Below are positions 21,885 to 33,414 of a stretch of DNA of 64,000 nt, in pieces (position 1 is the first letter of the stretch; each line of letters begins with the position of its first letter). The notes under the pieces were generated by a model, which saw only the letters and a list, made by a program, of their open reading frames with translations, did not search any database and had not been told where the DNA came from. The DNA comes from Myxocyprinus asiaticus. Lineage: Eukaryota > Chordata > Actinopteri > Cypriniformes > Catostomidae. A program made the position numbers and the translations under genes. The DNA lies in the NCBI RefSeq assembly GCF_019703515.2, contig NC_059351.1:19003501-19067500 (forward strand), read 5' to 3'.

Positions 21885-22400
21885 AGAGCCAGTATATTCT
21901 ACATTGAAATGTCTGTTCCAGCCGGAATTTCTGTTTGTGTTTTAGCCTGTGTGATCCCGCCCACTGCCTATTTCCCAATAATATTTCGACACCCCGGGTT
22001 GCCAGATTGAAACACTTTAGCGGGCAAACACAGCGCCCTGCAGCCATGGAAGCCAGCAATGCATTTAGCTAGCACTGACAGAGTTATAAAAAATCCACAT
22101 GAGCTGGTTTATCATTTGCAAACAATAAAAACATTGCAAATGTATACATTAGCTGATCAACTTACAGTGTAAGGCTCGTCACTTGCCACTGTCAGTTTCC
22201 TCGTTTCTGTTGTGTGTCCACAACCTGGCAACCTGTGTAAGCTTCGAGTCTGGAGAGGAGGGGGCGAGGGAGATAACTCTCTCCAATATTTTGAATTTGG
22301 ACTGCAGTACCCATTTTAAACGCTTGATGTCAATGTTACATACTGCTCCTTTAAATTCAATATATTATTGGTATAATGGATAATACCATCCAGACCACTA
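21885..22400. repeat. Probable dispersed repeat
   Basis: The right part ends with TTACATACTGCTCCTTTAAA (about 22,337) and a nearby CACTAGAGGGCGATG, sequences I recognise as recurring in fish genomes. No terminal inverted repeat was proven, and no protein is encoded. Confidence 0.4.
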
Positions 22401-22520
22401 GAGGGCGATGCTTCCTCACAGAGCGCTAACTGAAGCACTGAATGTAGAATATATTTTAAAACAAAAAGTGTAAGGCCATATTGCAATTTCAATCTTAGTT
22501 CAATCAGTCAAGCAGCATTT

Positions 22521-22606
22521 ATGGATATTATATCAATGTCTCAGAAGTCAAAGTTTGCTGGTTTCAAACCAGTTTTGGATGGTTTCTCTCATTATGTAGC
22601 CTATAG
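22521..22606 (+). other. Possible first coding exon (weak)
   Basis: An ATG at 22,521 opens 28 codons (MDIISMSQKSKFAGFKPVLD and eight more) and runs into TATAG|GTAAGTGC, a strong splice-donor match at 22,607. I do not recognise the protein and see no second exon. An 86-base open stretch with a donor can occur by chance. Confidence 0.2.
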
Positions 22607-22949
22607 GTAAGTGCCGCTTTCACAACTGTCACGTTCATTAATGGTGATTTTTTCTACATTAACGTTAGAAAGAATAATATTCACATATTATACTGAATGT
22701 TCTTAGGAGTGCCAACCCTTCTACATATTGTGGCTATTATTTTTATGGATTGTGCATTTGAATTTTTACAAAGTGTGTCACTAATAATGATAAATAAACC
22801 ATTGTTTTTCATATTTTATAATAAAAAAACATTTGTTATCAGCTGATTGTTCGTAATGGTATTTGTAGTGAAAATTATTCCAGTTACTGTTGTGTTTTCA
22901 CCATGGTTAACCAGCAAGACACCCTTGTGCTACCGGTTAAGTTTTGCTG

Positions 22950-23065
22950 TTAAACAGGACGCCTATACTGGTCCACCAGCTAGACCAGCGTCAAACCAGC
23001 ATTGACCACCATAAACCAACCCGGACCAATTTGGGAAATCATGATGGTTTTTTCAGTGGGGTTTT
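22950..23065. repeat. ACCAGC-type degenerate repeat
   Basis: GACCAGC/CCACCAGC motifs repeat at short intervals (CCACCAGCTAGACCAGCG and on), ending near TTTTTTCAGTGGGG. This is a common fish repeat style and is non-coding. Confidence 0.5.
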
Positions 23066-24159
23066 TTTTGAGAAAAACCCCAAAGAACATCTTGCGAGCT
23101 TCAAATGGAAACAAGAAAGTCCCTTTTTATACAAAGGAGTTTACACATATATCACAAACTTGCATTCCATTAGTGACCTAGAAATTTAAATGTTCTTTTT
23201 CATTTTCTGCCACAATGTTTCTTCATTATAACTGTTTCAAAATCCTAAAACTTCCTGTCTATTCCCAGGTTTAAATAAGATTTTGAATCTCCGATTTTCA
23301 TTGTGGTCTCAGACCCCACATATTCTGAGCTTAGTTAATAACTACATTGAAATATAACACTTTAGTGTTCCAGGAGCTGAGTAGGGCCTTAAAAAAGCAA
23401 TTACTTCTTTGTTATGTTTACATATTCATGTTGATTCACTGCTGCGCATAAGCTCTAACTCATGTCTCTCATCGCTGGTGCCTTCTACAAGGAATCTGTC
23501 AGCAAATTCAGGTCAGTCGTGGGTTTGGCAGAGCTGCACGTGTGTTTTGCTCAGAGCTCTGCAACAGTTTCCCTAAATTCAACCAGTCGCCTGGCTATTT
23601 AATCTGTGCTCTAAACACACAATTACCATGTTTTATATGATGTTTTGAATCATCTGGTTATTTGGCAGTTTAGTTGCACAAGTTTGTAAATGTTAGTAGG
23701 ATTAACAAACAAAGGTAAAGAGAACTAAAAAGTGAGTGCTGTCAGGTTGCAGCGCTGGAAGTGAGGGAATATTTGTCCTGCTGGCTTGTCATCTGGATGC
23801 TTTGAGTTCCAGTTGTTGATGTGCAGTTGAATGCAGCTTTGGACTAGTAGCAGCTGACTGTGCCTGACCACAGCTGTGTCCAAGACTGCCAAGTGCTACA
23901 ACTGCAGGAAAAACTGGAAAGCTGCATTAGGAATAATAATGAGCATATACAGCGGCCACTAATACTGTATTCATGCCACAATTATAACTGTCTGAATGTT
24001 ACTGCGTTAAATAACTAAATTTATCTAATTAGCAAGACAGCAAGAAAAGCACACTTTTCAAATTATATTCCAGGTTTGAAATTATAAAAAGTTAAATTAG
24101 TTCTGAGAAAAGCTCTAACGATATTTGTTTGCAGATGTCATTTGTTTTGATATTTCAGC
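23066..24159. other. Spacer without a gene
   Basis: No gene or clear repeat recognised. Base composition is ordinary for this window. Confidence 0.45.
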
Positions 24160-24505
24160 CTGATCTCATGTTAATTACGTGACTGTGACAACATTTTTGC
24201 AAGACGTTATGTGGTTTATTACACTTATCATGGCAGTTCCGAGATGAAATGTCCACTGATGGCACTGATGAGTAAAATGTTCCGCCAAACAGATGAGATT
24301 TTTAAGGTTAATGCTCTATCAAGTTTTAAATCAACAATACCTACTGTATCTCCCTACTCTAAACCTTGAACCTAAACCTTACCGGTAGCTTCTATGACAC
24401 TTTCAGCTCACGTGTCAACTCGCATGCTCTTCAGGACTCATACCCTGGTCCTTTACATTGCAAGCGCAACACTGTATCAGTTGAGCTACCGTGTAATTTG
24501 ATCAC
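24160..24505 (-). mobile_element. tRNA-derived SINE, second type
   Basis: On the minus strand the head reads GGTAGCTCAACTGATACAG (A box) and, about 40 bases on, CCAGGGTATGAGTCCTG (B box, with one or two changes). The body continues to ACATGAGATCAGGCTG near 24,160. The body is unlike the other SINE family in this window, so a separate family is present. Target duplications were not found with confidence. Confidence 0.65.
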
Positions 24506-24864
24506 ACTCTAACAAGCTTGTAAATGTAGTCAGTTATGTAATGCAAATGTTAAAATTAGACATGCGCTATAGTCAAAATGTTTAGATGTCATAAGATAGC
24601 ATTGTGTGAGGAACAGAGCAAAAAGTATGTTTATGAACTGATAAACAGAAAAAAAATTTGAGTTCTTTTTTTTTTTTTTTTTTTTCTCGTCAGAATTATG
24701 TCAGATTACCTAAGTAAATGTTTTCTAAATGCTGTTTCATGTTGAATTTAAGGGAGTTTAAGTGCATTTAAACGGATATAAGCAATTTCTGCTCCACTGG
24801 TAGCACTGTTTAGAATTGCTAAAATAACTAGATACTGCAGGTAAAATTTTTCAAGAAAAAACTT

Positions 24865-26157
24865 TGATGTTGGCTTGACAAAGCCTTGTTTAAAATAGTT
24901 TTAAAGTATTGAGGTTAGGCCTTACGTTTAGACAGATTCGCAGTCAGTCAGACAGACAGACAGACGTGTATTACTAAGTGGTTGCTAGGGTGCTCTGGCT
25001 GGTTGTAGGGCACTGCAGTGGTGTTCAAGCTAGTTGTTAAGAGTACTGATAGATAGATCAGTGCAAGCCAATGAGATATTTGGGATTTTCGATTGTCTGT
25101 CACAGGAAAGTTGCAAGTTCGATCAGTTACAAAACACATAGCCAGGGTTGGGGAGTAATGGAATACATGTAATGGGATTACGTATTTAAAATGCAAAATA
25201 TAAGTAACTGTATTCCACTACAGTTACAATTTAATTAATTGGTCATTAGAATAGTTACATTCAAAAAGTATTTTGATTACTGAAGAGATTACTTTGCATT
25301 TTATTGTCATTTGTTTCATTTAATATTTAGTCCTTTCAGATGGAAAACATTTATACATATAAATGATGCGATCCAAAGTGCATCTGAACAGCGGTGAAAC
25401 ACTTTCTTATAATGTGTTACATTCATACGAGCAGACAGAGAAGTAAGTTTGAAGTAAGTTTTGAGCAGAAGAAATAGAAATAAACCTTGTGTAAATTGTC
25501 AGATTTACGCTAAGCTAAAATACTATTTCAACCATTTTACATGGACATGTTACCAGGCAAGATCATATTTTTTTATCAAGAAAATTCACGTTGGATCATA
25601 ATTTCTTTTTTTTTCTAGTAAGACCTTTGATATTAGGGCAAAAATCATATTCTTGATAATAATTTGTTTATTGTTTTCCTGTAAAAATATCTAAGAATCC
25701 TTAAAACAAGATCAGTTTGATTTATCTTGTTTTAGAAACAACACTGCATAAGATCTTTAGGTTTTTCAGAGAATGTATTTTTAACATGTGTATTTTGTCT
25801 TACTGTACTGGCAGAATTTTTATAGTCAAAACAAGTGAAAAAAATCTACCAGTGCTGAAGAAGTAATCCAAAGTATTTAGAATACGTTACTGACCTTGAA
25901 TAATCTAACGGAATACGTTACAAATTATATTTTACACCATGTACTCTGTAATCTGAGTGGAATACATTTCAAAAGTAACCCTTCCAACCCTGCACATAGC
26001 AACCAGATTCAGAACTGTCTGAAGGTCTGTACCAAGTTTAGTGGATGTAGTTTGAAAGTTCTAGCAGGAGGTACAATTGATCATTTTGGTCTTGGTTTAG
26101 GGATTTTGGAAAAACCCTAAACTAAGTTTGTACAGTAACTTTGTCAAGTCAACATAA
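24865..26157. mobile_element. TIR element (TGTTGGCTTGACAAAG ends)
   Basis: The left end TGATGTTGGCTTGACAAAG and the right end, reversed, TATGTTGACTTGACAAAG form terminal inverted repeats. The interior includes CAGA tetranucleotides (24,946-24,964), a GTTGCTAGGGTG piece and GGTCTGTACCAAGTTTAGTG. A second copy with similar ends and interior lies at 61,815-62,783. No transposase is encoded. It is split by the hAT-type element at 25,143-25,992. Confidence 0.7.
25143..25992. mobile_element. Non-autonomous hAT-type element, perfect 8-bp duplication
   Basis: The ends are CAGGGTTGGGGAGTAATGG and, reversed, CAGGGTTGGAAGGGTTACTT. CACATAGC occurs immediately before (25,135-25,142) and after (25,993-26,000). 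An 8-bp duplication with CAGGG-type ends is the signature of hAT transposons. The 850-bp interior has no transposase. The insertion interrupts the TIR element at 24,865-26,157. Confidence 0.9.
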
Positions 26158-26873
26158 TGACTGTTTGCAAACAGTTTTCCCAAATCTCCCCTTGTCTGTA
26201 ATTGGTTGGAGAAAATGGGTAGTCCTACCCCCTAACTCTAGCCATTGGTTGCCAGCAAGCTGCTTCTCAATTTTCTGATTGGTTACACCAGCATGTTTTT
26301 TTTTGTTTTTTTGCTGTTTACATAATGTAGGGATATCACACAGAAAAAGTTATTTCTCCAGACACCTATTTTGATCATATCTGTCAGATAGTAGTGACAT
26401 TTTGCGATATTGTCAAAATGATCTATTACAACAGCTTTAATACAAAAACAAAATGTAGATTTCTCCCAAAAACAATCTGATGTGTTTGACTTCACTGCAA
26501 ACACCTCTGAGGTCACACTAGTGTTGTTTTGAAGAGTGTTTAATGTTCATGTGAGAACGGGTTCAAGCAGGACACTATAGAAGTTATATGACCTAAAGGA
26601 CAAAGTATGTTTGTTCAGTTGTGCATTCCACATACATCAAAATCAGTTCACGACTTGAGAAAGAGAAAACTATGCAATATGGATTCATTTATTACTCTTA
26701 AATAATGCTTGAAAATAGGTCATTGCATTGTTTGATAGAGTGTCTCACAAAGTGTACTTTGTTGTATACTGCGCATTTTCACAGATGTAGTAGATCATCC
26801 AGCTTTCCCACTTTTTCAGCCGGAAGAATTTTTCCCATTCATTTTTTCCTTAGGGATTTCATGAAATCCTTTA
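26158..26873. other. Spacer without a gene
   Basis: No gene or repeat recognised. The open frame at 26,283-26,516 (-) has no family resemblance. Confidence 0.4.
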
Positions 26874-26877
26874 TTAA

Positions 26878-27603
26878 AGAGCACCTATTATGGTTTTTCA
26901 AATATTACCTTTCATGTAGTGTGTTATATAGCTGTTTGTGAATGTAAAAAAGCCTGCAAAGTTTCAAAAATCAAAGTGCACAATAAATGGAGTTATTGAC
27001 ACCCAAAAGAAAGAACCGATTCTGAACACCTGAAACGAGTCGTTAGTAATTCCAGACTTACTTCCTGTACTAACCTACATAATTTGGTAACAAAAAACCG
27101 CCTCTGGTCTGTTTACATGCACAGCCAGTGCACGCTGTTAGCCTGTTAGCTGTTAGCCTAACCGGCTTACTCACGTTATTGTCAAACTACATATAAACTT
27201 ACCACTGAGAAACGTCCTGTTTTCGGTGTGCTTGCGATGGTGGTTCGGGTTAATCTTCCGATCTATCGCTATTGGACTCGGGCTCAAATTGGTAAGGTAA
27301 AACAGACATTTTTTCAGACGGAGCTGAAACTCGGTTATGGTAGTGGGCGTTTCCTTTCCGACATGCGCTGTAATCGGTAGACCAATCAGAGCAGAGTAGG
27401 CTCTCTGAAAGGAGGAGTTTAGAATGAATCCTTTAGAACAGATCATTGAAGGAGTCATTTTTGACACTAGGAAAAAAAGGTAATGCTGCAATTTAAATTA
27501 TGAGCAAATTAAAGTGTTTTTTTGACCTTGGATGCATGTAAATCTATTGTATGACACCTTTAAAACAAAATTAGGCACTTTTAAAAACCATAATAGGTGC
27601 ACT
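26878..27603. mobile_element. TTAA-flanked TIR element (Kolobok- or piggyBac-like)
   Basis: The ends are AGAGCACCTATTATGGTTTT and, reversed, AGTGCACCTATTATGGTTTT. TTAA flanks both sides (26,874-26,877 and 27,604-27,607), the target of Kolobok and piggyBac elements. The ends start AG rather than CC, which favours Kolobok; that choice is inference. It is 726 bp long with no transposase. The open frame at 27,171-27,491 (-) is not recognised. Confidence 0.8.
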
Positions 27604-27607
27604 TTAA

Positions 27608-28610
27608 AGAGTTGTAGGGCATGAACCAAACCAACCAGCGTTGAGGTGAATCACAACATTACAAATTTTGATTTAAAGCAAGAAAGTACTTGAAATAAAA
27701 AAAGAGAAAGGTACAAGACTATGTACTTAACATCTTTAATGATGGATTGAACGACAATCCCATGAAACATTGCGAATGATGTAATCAAATTAAAGACGAT
27801 GGTAAAATATACAACTATTAATTGCTATTTAAGTACAAAAACAATACATTTAAAGTATATTGCAAAATATTCTGATATATACAAATATATAAGTCTTCTG
27901 AGAGTGTCGACTCATTTGCATCATGGGCATGAGCGGTCGCTGCAGAACTCTTTTGGCACGCTTTGTTTGTCATGATTCTCAGATTGGTGGATTCCTCACC
28001 AGGAATTCTGCTATTAAACACAATTTTTCAAAATGAAGTTGAAATAACGTGGACTGATGGCCTCAACAGAAGCATATACCATTGATTAACAACGTCATAG
28101 CTCACGGTAGGTCTGTCTTTAAAGGTTTATAAGTTACTAGTTTTTAATCAGTTCTCCAATGGAAAAAAAAAATGAATGAGGGTTTTACTTCCAGAACCAG
28201 GCTGTTGTGCTCTATTCCATGCATTTAGAAAATACTGTGCAAAAATAGTAAGAGTACAATACAGTGTACAATTCTGAACATAGCTTGAGTGTATTTTTCT
28301 CTCTTGTGGTCTGTTATCATTTTTAAACTCATTAAATTCAGTGAGTTCACCTCAGGAGGGTTTGTGGAGCCAGTTTCACCCAGAACAAAAGTTCAGTAGG
28401 GTAATGCTGACACACACACACACACACACACAATGTTTCGTGTCTCTAAGACTTCAGAAAATGTCAAGAAAATACATTCAAACACCTACTGGCTGTCTCT
28501 CACTTTGTGTCTATAACGTATATGACATAAAAAACCAACAGCATGTGTGCCTATATTATGTGCATTACAAATAAGGGCCATTCCTGTTATGCCATACATT
28601 TTTAACTCTG

Positions 28611-28611
<1 letters not shown>
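27608..28611. other. Spacer with a short (CA)n tract
   Basis: No gene recognised. About 12 CA units lie at 28,410-28,432. Confidence 0.5.

Positions 28612-28670
<59 letters not shown>
28612..28670. repeat. (TA)n microsatellite
   Basis: About 29 TA units. Confidence 0.95.
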
Positions 28671-28672
<2 letters not shown>

Positions 28673-28685
28673 TTGTGTTGTAATT

Positions 28686-28870
28686 TAAAGGAATAATTCG
28701 CACCAAAATTAAAAATTAATTTACTCACCCTCATGAGTTCCAAACCAGTACGCTGTTATTTTTTCTGTAGAAAATCAATTGCCAAGCTGCTCTTTTCCAT
28801 ACGTTGACATTTTGTGGTGACCACATCTGTCAAACTCCAAAAAGAACAAAGGGCACCTTAACAATTTAAG
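28686..28870. repeat. Fragment of the AGGGATAGTTCACC-type element
   Basis: AAAGGAATAATTCGCACCAA then TTACTCACCCTCATGAGTTC resembles the ends of the foldback elements at 43,784 and 49,670. Only one arm is present. Confidence 0.5.
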
Positions 28871-29730
28871 AAGTGTTTCATATGATAGTGTAAGGAACAG
28901 ACCTAAATTTAAGATGAGCCACAGCACTCAAATCTTATTTACAGTTTGACTGTTTTGAGTCTTTTGTTTTTAACTCGTGTTACATAATGTGAAGCTGTTT
29001 ATGGATTGATGGATTGTCCAAAAATAGTCATGGTTATTTAATATATAAATAATTTTTTTTTGTTGAATCACTTGCAAAAATAACCAAAATGTGTTATATC
29101 AACATGAAAACATGGGAAGTCAACATGTTGCTTTTAAATCTTCCAGTACCCTGACATCAACCCCATTCTGCCGAGTTACTGACAAGCAGTGTTGACAAGC
29201 TACTCAAAAAACACTTCAGAGAAAGTAGCAAGTACACACCAAAAGTAGCTTGCTACATTTAAGCTACTTCATATTTTTTTTCAACCGCAGATGCACGGAG
29301 CATACCATCATAGGCAAAGCATCTAAAAGACTTATTCACATGATGTTTATCAAAGCCTGGGTACAGTATATTACAGTTTAGTGCAATATAGTATAAAAGT
29401 ATACAGTATGGTGCAGTATGTACTGGTATGTGCATGTAAAAAATAAAATGAATACAAAAATAAAAGCAATTAATAATAATATTTAGACATGCTGCTTATA
29501 CAAACCCATGTGTTCAACATTTAAAGTCACTATTTTTACATTTTATTTTTCTTATTTATAATAATACCTCTACAAACCCATACCAATTTAAACATAATTT
29601 CATTTGCACATTCCTGTATAAAAACTCTGTGTACATACAGTATACTATTCATCTATATATTCATCTATAGAATACAGAAATACATCAGCTAGACACAGAA
29701 TTACAGGATATATCATCAGAGGCCAAATTT

Positions 29731-29733
29731 CTT

Positions 29734-29773
<40 letters not shown>

Positions 29774-29774
29774 C
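29731..29774. repeat. (GT)n(GA)n microsatellite
   Basis: About 13 GT units followed by about 8 GA units. Confidence 0.9.
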
Positions 29775-29903
29775 ACATCTGGGCAATGATTTCTGGTGGT
29801 ATCAGATGGTAATACCATGGTACTTTGATATACAATTACCATATTTATGTACCATTCTGTATTTGCATGGTGTTTCAAAGTACTTCAAAGAATACTATTT
29901 TAC

Positions 29904-30346
29904 GGGGTCTGGGTAGGTCAGCGAGTAAAGACACTGACTACCACCCCCGGAGTTGTGAGTTCGGATCCAGGGTGTGCTGAGTGACTCCAGCCAGGTCTTC
30001 TATGCAACCAAATTGGCCCGGTTGCTAGGGAGGGTAGAGTCACATGGGGTAACCTCCTCGTGGTTGCTATAAAGTGGTTCTTGCTCTCGGTGGGGCGCGT
30101 GGTGAGTTTTGTGTGGATGCCACGGAGAATAGAGTGAAGCCTCATCACATGCTATTTCTCCGCGGTAATGCGCTCAACAAGCCACGTGATAAAGTGGATT
30201 GACGGTCTCAGACACGGAGGCAACTGAGATTCATCTTCCGCCACCCGGATTGAGGTGAGTCACTACGCCACCACGAGGACTTAGAGCGCATTAGGAATTG
30301 GGCATTCCAAATTGGGGAGAAAAGGGAAAAAAAATAAATAAAAAAT
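29904..30346 (+). mobile_element. tRNA-derived SINE, copy 3
   Basis: The most complete of the three copies. The head is GGGTCTGGGTAGGTCAGCGA, the B box GTGAGTTCGGATCCAGGG, and the body includes CACGTGATAAAGTGGATTG, missing from copy 1. It ends CCAAATTGGGGAGAAAAGGG plus an A-rich tail. AATACTATTTTAC (29,891-29,903) and AATACCATGTTAC (30,347-30,359) form a probable target duplication (11 of 13). It lies inside the hAT element. Confidence 0.85.
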
Positions 30347-30349
30347 AAT

Positions 30350-30545
30350 ACCATGTTACTACCATGGTAAATTGATATATGATTACCATATTCGTATACT
30401 GTTGTATTTACATGGTGCTTTAAGCTAATTAAAAAAATACCATGGTACTTCACTATATGATTACCATATTCATATAGCCTATCATTGTATTAACATCCAG
30501 GTAATGGTACATGTCCAAAAATCATGGTAATGCCATGGTACTTTT
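30350..30545. repeat. CCATGGTA-motif cluster
   Basis: Alternating ACCATGGTA, GATTACCATAT and related motifs recur about every 20-40 bases. The same motif style occurs at 29,805-29,850, 17,150-17,255 and 270-385. Confidence 0.6.
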
Positions 30546-30608
30546 TTATGTGTTTTCATGTAGGCTAATACGTGTTTTGATACTCTTTTGGTTGGAAAAT
30601 GTATTTAC

Positions 30609-30791
30609 CTGCAGAAGTCGTTTACAAGCTGCAAACGTGTTGAACTTCATAAAGACCTTCTTCATCACTGGCAAATGATAGGACACATTTGCAGGTTTCA
30701 TTTCCATTGATTGTAGATCCACTGCAACCAGCGGTATCTTTATTTTCCGTGTAATAAAATAGTCTGTGAGCTTATTGGCAAGTGAGAGCAT
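30609..30791 (-). pseudogene. Possible hAT transposase C-terminal remnant
   Basis: A minus-strand open frame ends in MKKVFMKFNT then AACKRLLQ. hAT transposases have a C-terminal dimerisation block in which LFLKYNT-like sequence is soon followed by a Cys-Glu-Arg-Leu-Phe-like segment, and this fits with changes. The coding match ends at CTGCAG|GTAAAT, a possible splice donor at about 30,608. It lies inside the hAT element, which supports the reading, but the segment is short. Confidence 0.35.
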
Positions 30792-31374
30792 GCAAAAATG
30801 ATTCAGCAGCGCGCGTGCAAGCTTTCTGAAACATTCAGATTGAATTGCGAACCGATTCAGACTGCTTTCCTATCACGTGTGACCAATTCATTTTAAAGAA
30901 CCGACATTTTACACAAATTAATTTGTGATCAGACATCTTTAGTTTTTATTCAAAATTGGCGATAGTAAACACCGGGTACAAGGCATTACATAGCGGTGTA
31001 GCTTTTCTCAACGCTATGCCGCTACCTGGTCAAAAATATAGATTCGCTACTGAAAAGATACTCGATTTAAAAACTAGCGAAGCTACCCCTTCGCTACTCA
31101 GAAATGTAGTTAAGCTAATAGCCTCGCTATTTGTAGCGCAGCTACTGCCTATCACTGCTGACAAGTCTGACATGTTTTGCTTCAGTTCAAGTGTGTTTTC
31201 CTTCTATATTGGCATGACCGACAGCACATTGAATGAGCAGTCTCAGAAACACGGGTTCTAGTCCTGCGCTGAAATCAGGATGTAATCGCATTCACATAAT
31301 CAATGACGAGAGCGATTCAGAGGTTCCATTTTCCCTCTAAGATTACATTTTTACTTTAGGTTTGGGGTTGGCAT

Positions 31375-31520
31375 TTGGATTTCTTGCAGCAAACCTTTGG
31401 CGACAATGAAGAGTTTGCCGCAAAGCTAATTTGAATGTGAAAATAATGAGTGGTGAATCTGCAGCAAATTTGCTGCAAGTTTGCAGCAAGTTTGACAGAT
31501 CTCACATTTTTGTAAGGGAT
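31375..31520. repeat. Half copy of the CCCTTACAAAAAT TIR element
   Basis: GCAGCAAACCTTTGGCGACA through ATTTTTGTAAGGGAT parallels 16,430-16,552. The left half is missing. Confidence 0.6.
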
Positions 31521-33204
31521 ATGTCTTCCTGTTGACTGTTACACCATTTACCGACAAAAACTACTCGCTTTTCAACTTGCAACTATGCTTGAACCCTTAC
31601 AGTGTTCCAAGTTCGTTTCTTACTGTGTGTCTAGACTGTTTATAAAGAAATGAGAAATTGATTCATGTACCTCTGAAGCATAAATATGCACACACACAAG
31701 CGTACACACTGTATCTAAGGCCAGGCTATCAACAAGATTACTGCAATCACAATGAAGACCAAATGCTGTAAGTCATCAAATGCATCTGGTTCACCTCTTT
31801 GACCATGTGTGCGGAAAGATCATGATAAAGCAGCTTATAAAGTTGGCTTTTAACAGTGTTGTATTTACTTTAACCTGTCATTTGTATATTCTGTGCTGCC
31901 TGTGTGCCTGAAACTGAGTCTTCTGTTAAGTGTAATAGAATCTACATGAAATCACGTGGTTGCTTCAGATATTGTGCTTTTCATTTTGCTTTTGATTTTA
32001 TTACACTATCAGTTAGGTTTAAATGTTGGTTTAGGGTAAGGATGTCTGTTTTGTTTACCTCTCATTTGATTTTAGATCACAATTGGTTAGGTTTTGGTTA
32101 AAGTTTTAGGTTAGGGAGGTACATTTTACTCATTAAAACCTCCCTCTAATATTCACGAAAATATAATCAAAATAACGAATGTGGTCAAAATAACAAATCC
32201 AAACATTTTACCACTATTACCCCAATACCACTATAAATATAGCCTAAACATAACAAATAATCCATGACCTCTAGAAAGTTCAACAGAAATCTCATAAATT
32301 GTTTTCATGAAACAGCTACAACAGTGATTGTCAGGGACATAATTTGATGTTCCACTATATTTTCAGAGTCTGGACATGAACTTTATTACCACCTGCTGGT
32401 GGAGTCTCCAAACTGCAAATACAGGAACTGAATTTAGACTTTGTGCTGAGATTAGAGGTTCTTCTGAAACGTCTTAACGCAATTACCTATTTCTCAGGAA
32501 AATAGTCAATTGTGCTTTGCGCCAATTCATTTACATACAGTACACCCACAACTTGCGTGCATACACCCACAGTTAGCGCAAACACTCCCACACATGCGCA
32601 CTTGCACTTTGCGCTGGGACGAAAATTATGCTTAGAATTAGTGCTGTCACGAAAATTGGATAAAACGTACTGTAGCGCACGGTCGTTGCGTGTAGCACTG
32701 TGCTTAGCGCAATCATGAAAACAGAGTCCTATGTTTCCTTCCTTTTGCTTTTGTTTAAAAAACATATTTTTTTTGTCTCTTTAAATGTACAGATATGTAC
32801 CCCTTGTACCTGAAACGGTGTACCCTAAGAAAAAGTTTGAAATTTGTGTTTGAAATTATATCTAATATAGATTATATCAGCTTCAAAAAATTCAATATCC
32901 ATTACGTTTTGTTGGTATCTACTTTTTTTTAAAACAATTGACTGTACAGTTTAACTGTATTTTAACAGCATTTGAATTATGATTGGTTTGTGGCTTGGCT
33001 ACATTTCAAAGTATGCTTATTTACAATCAGTATATGGAATTGGATACTGTATTTAAGGAAATCATGTCATATTTTAATACATAATGTCTAATTTCATCAG
33101 ACAATACTCTTTTTTAAAAAATATAAAAAATACTTTTTTTTTTTTGCTAAACACTCTAAATGCCAAATGTAAATATAAACAGCTGACGATCACACTGCTG
33201 ATAC
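31521..33204. other. Spacer without a gene
   Basis: No gene recognised. A GCGC-rich stretch of short imperfect repeats (TTTGCGC, TTAGCGCAA) lies at 32,515-32,715 in otherwise AT-rich sequence; it may be a dispersed repeat. Confidence 0.4.
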
Positions 33205-33414
33205 CAGCCAAGTTGGATGTGAAACCCTTGAATGGCCGCTGACATAACCACCAACTGACTGATGATTTGTACTGCATGCTTGATGTAGCCGGAGATAATG
33301 ACGTTATTCACAACTGTTCTCTTGTCAGCGACTTTCAGTGATTTGCAGTCACAGGCAGCTGTCATATTGGACAGGTTGATGTTCTTAGAAACTGTAATAC
33401 ATCCTTCTGATTGC
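33205..33414 (-). other. Possible internal coding exon (weak)
   Basis: The minus strand has an acceptor-like TTCACTTCAG before 33,414 and a donor-like CTTGGCTG|GTATCAG at 33,205. Between them, 69 codons are open, including CITVSKNINLSNMTAACDC and DKRTVVNNVIISGYIKHAVQ. Exon length is 210 bases and composition is balanced, unlike the flanks. I do not recognise the family. It could be a host exon, a retrocopy piece, or chance. Confidence 0.25.

Larger units (their letters stand above)
29187..31157. mobile_element. hAT element with perfect 8-bp duplication
   Basis: CTGACAAG lies immediately outside both ends (29,179-29,186 and 31,158-31,165). The ends are CAGTGTTGACAAGCTACT and, reversed, CAGTGATAGGCAGTAGCT: the outer CAGTG is identical, the rest diverged. 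Both subterminal regions are rich in GTAGC/GCTAC. The interior holds a SINE (29,904-30,346), a (GT)n(GA)n tract and CCATGGTA motifs, plus a minus-strand segment that may be transposase. It is about 1.97 kb including these inserts. Confidence 0.85.
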
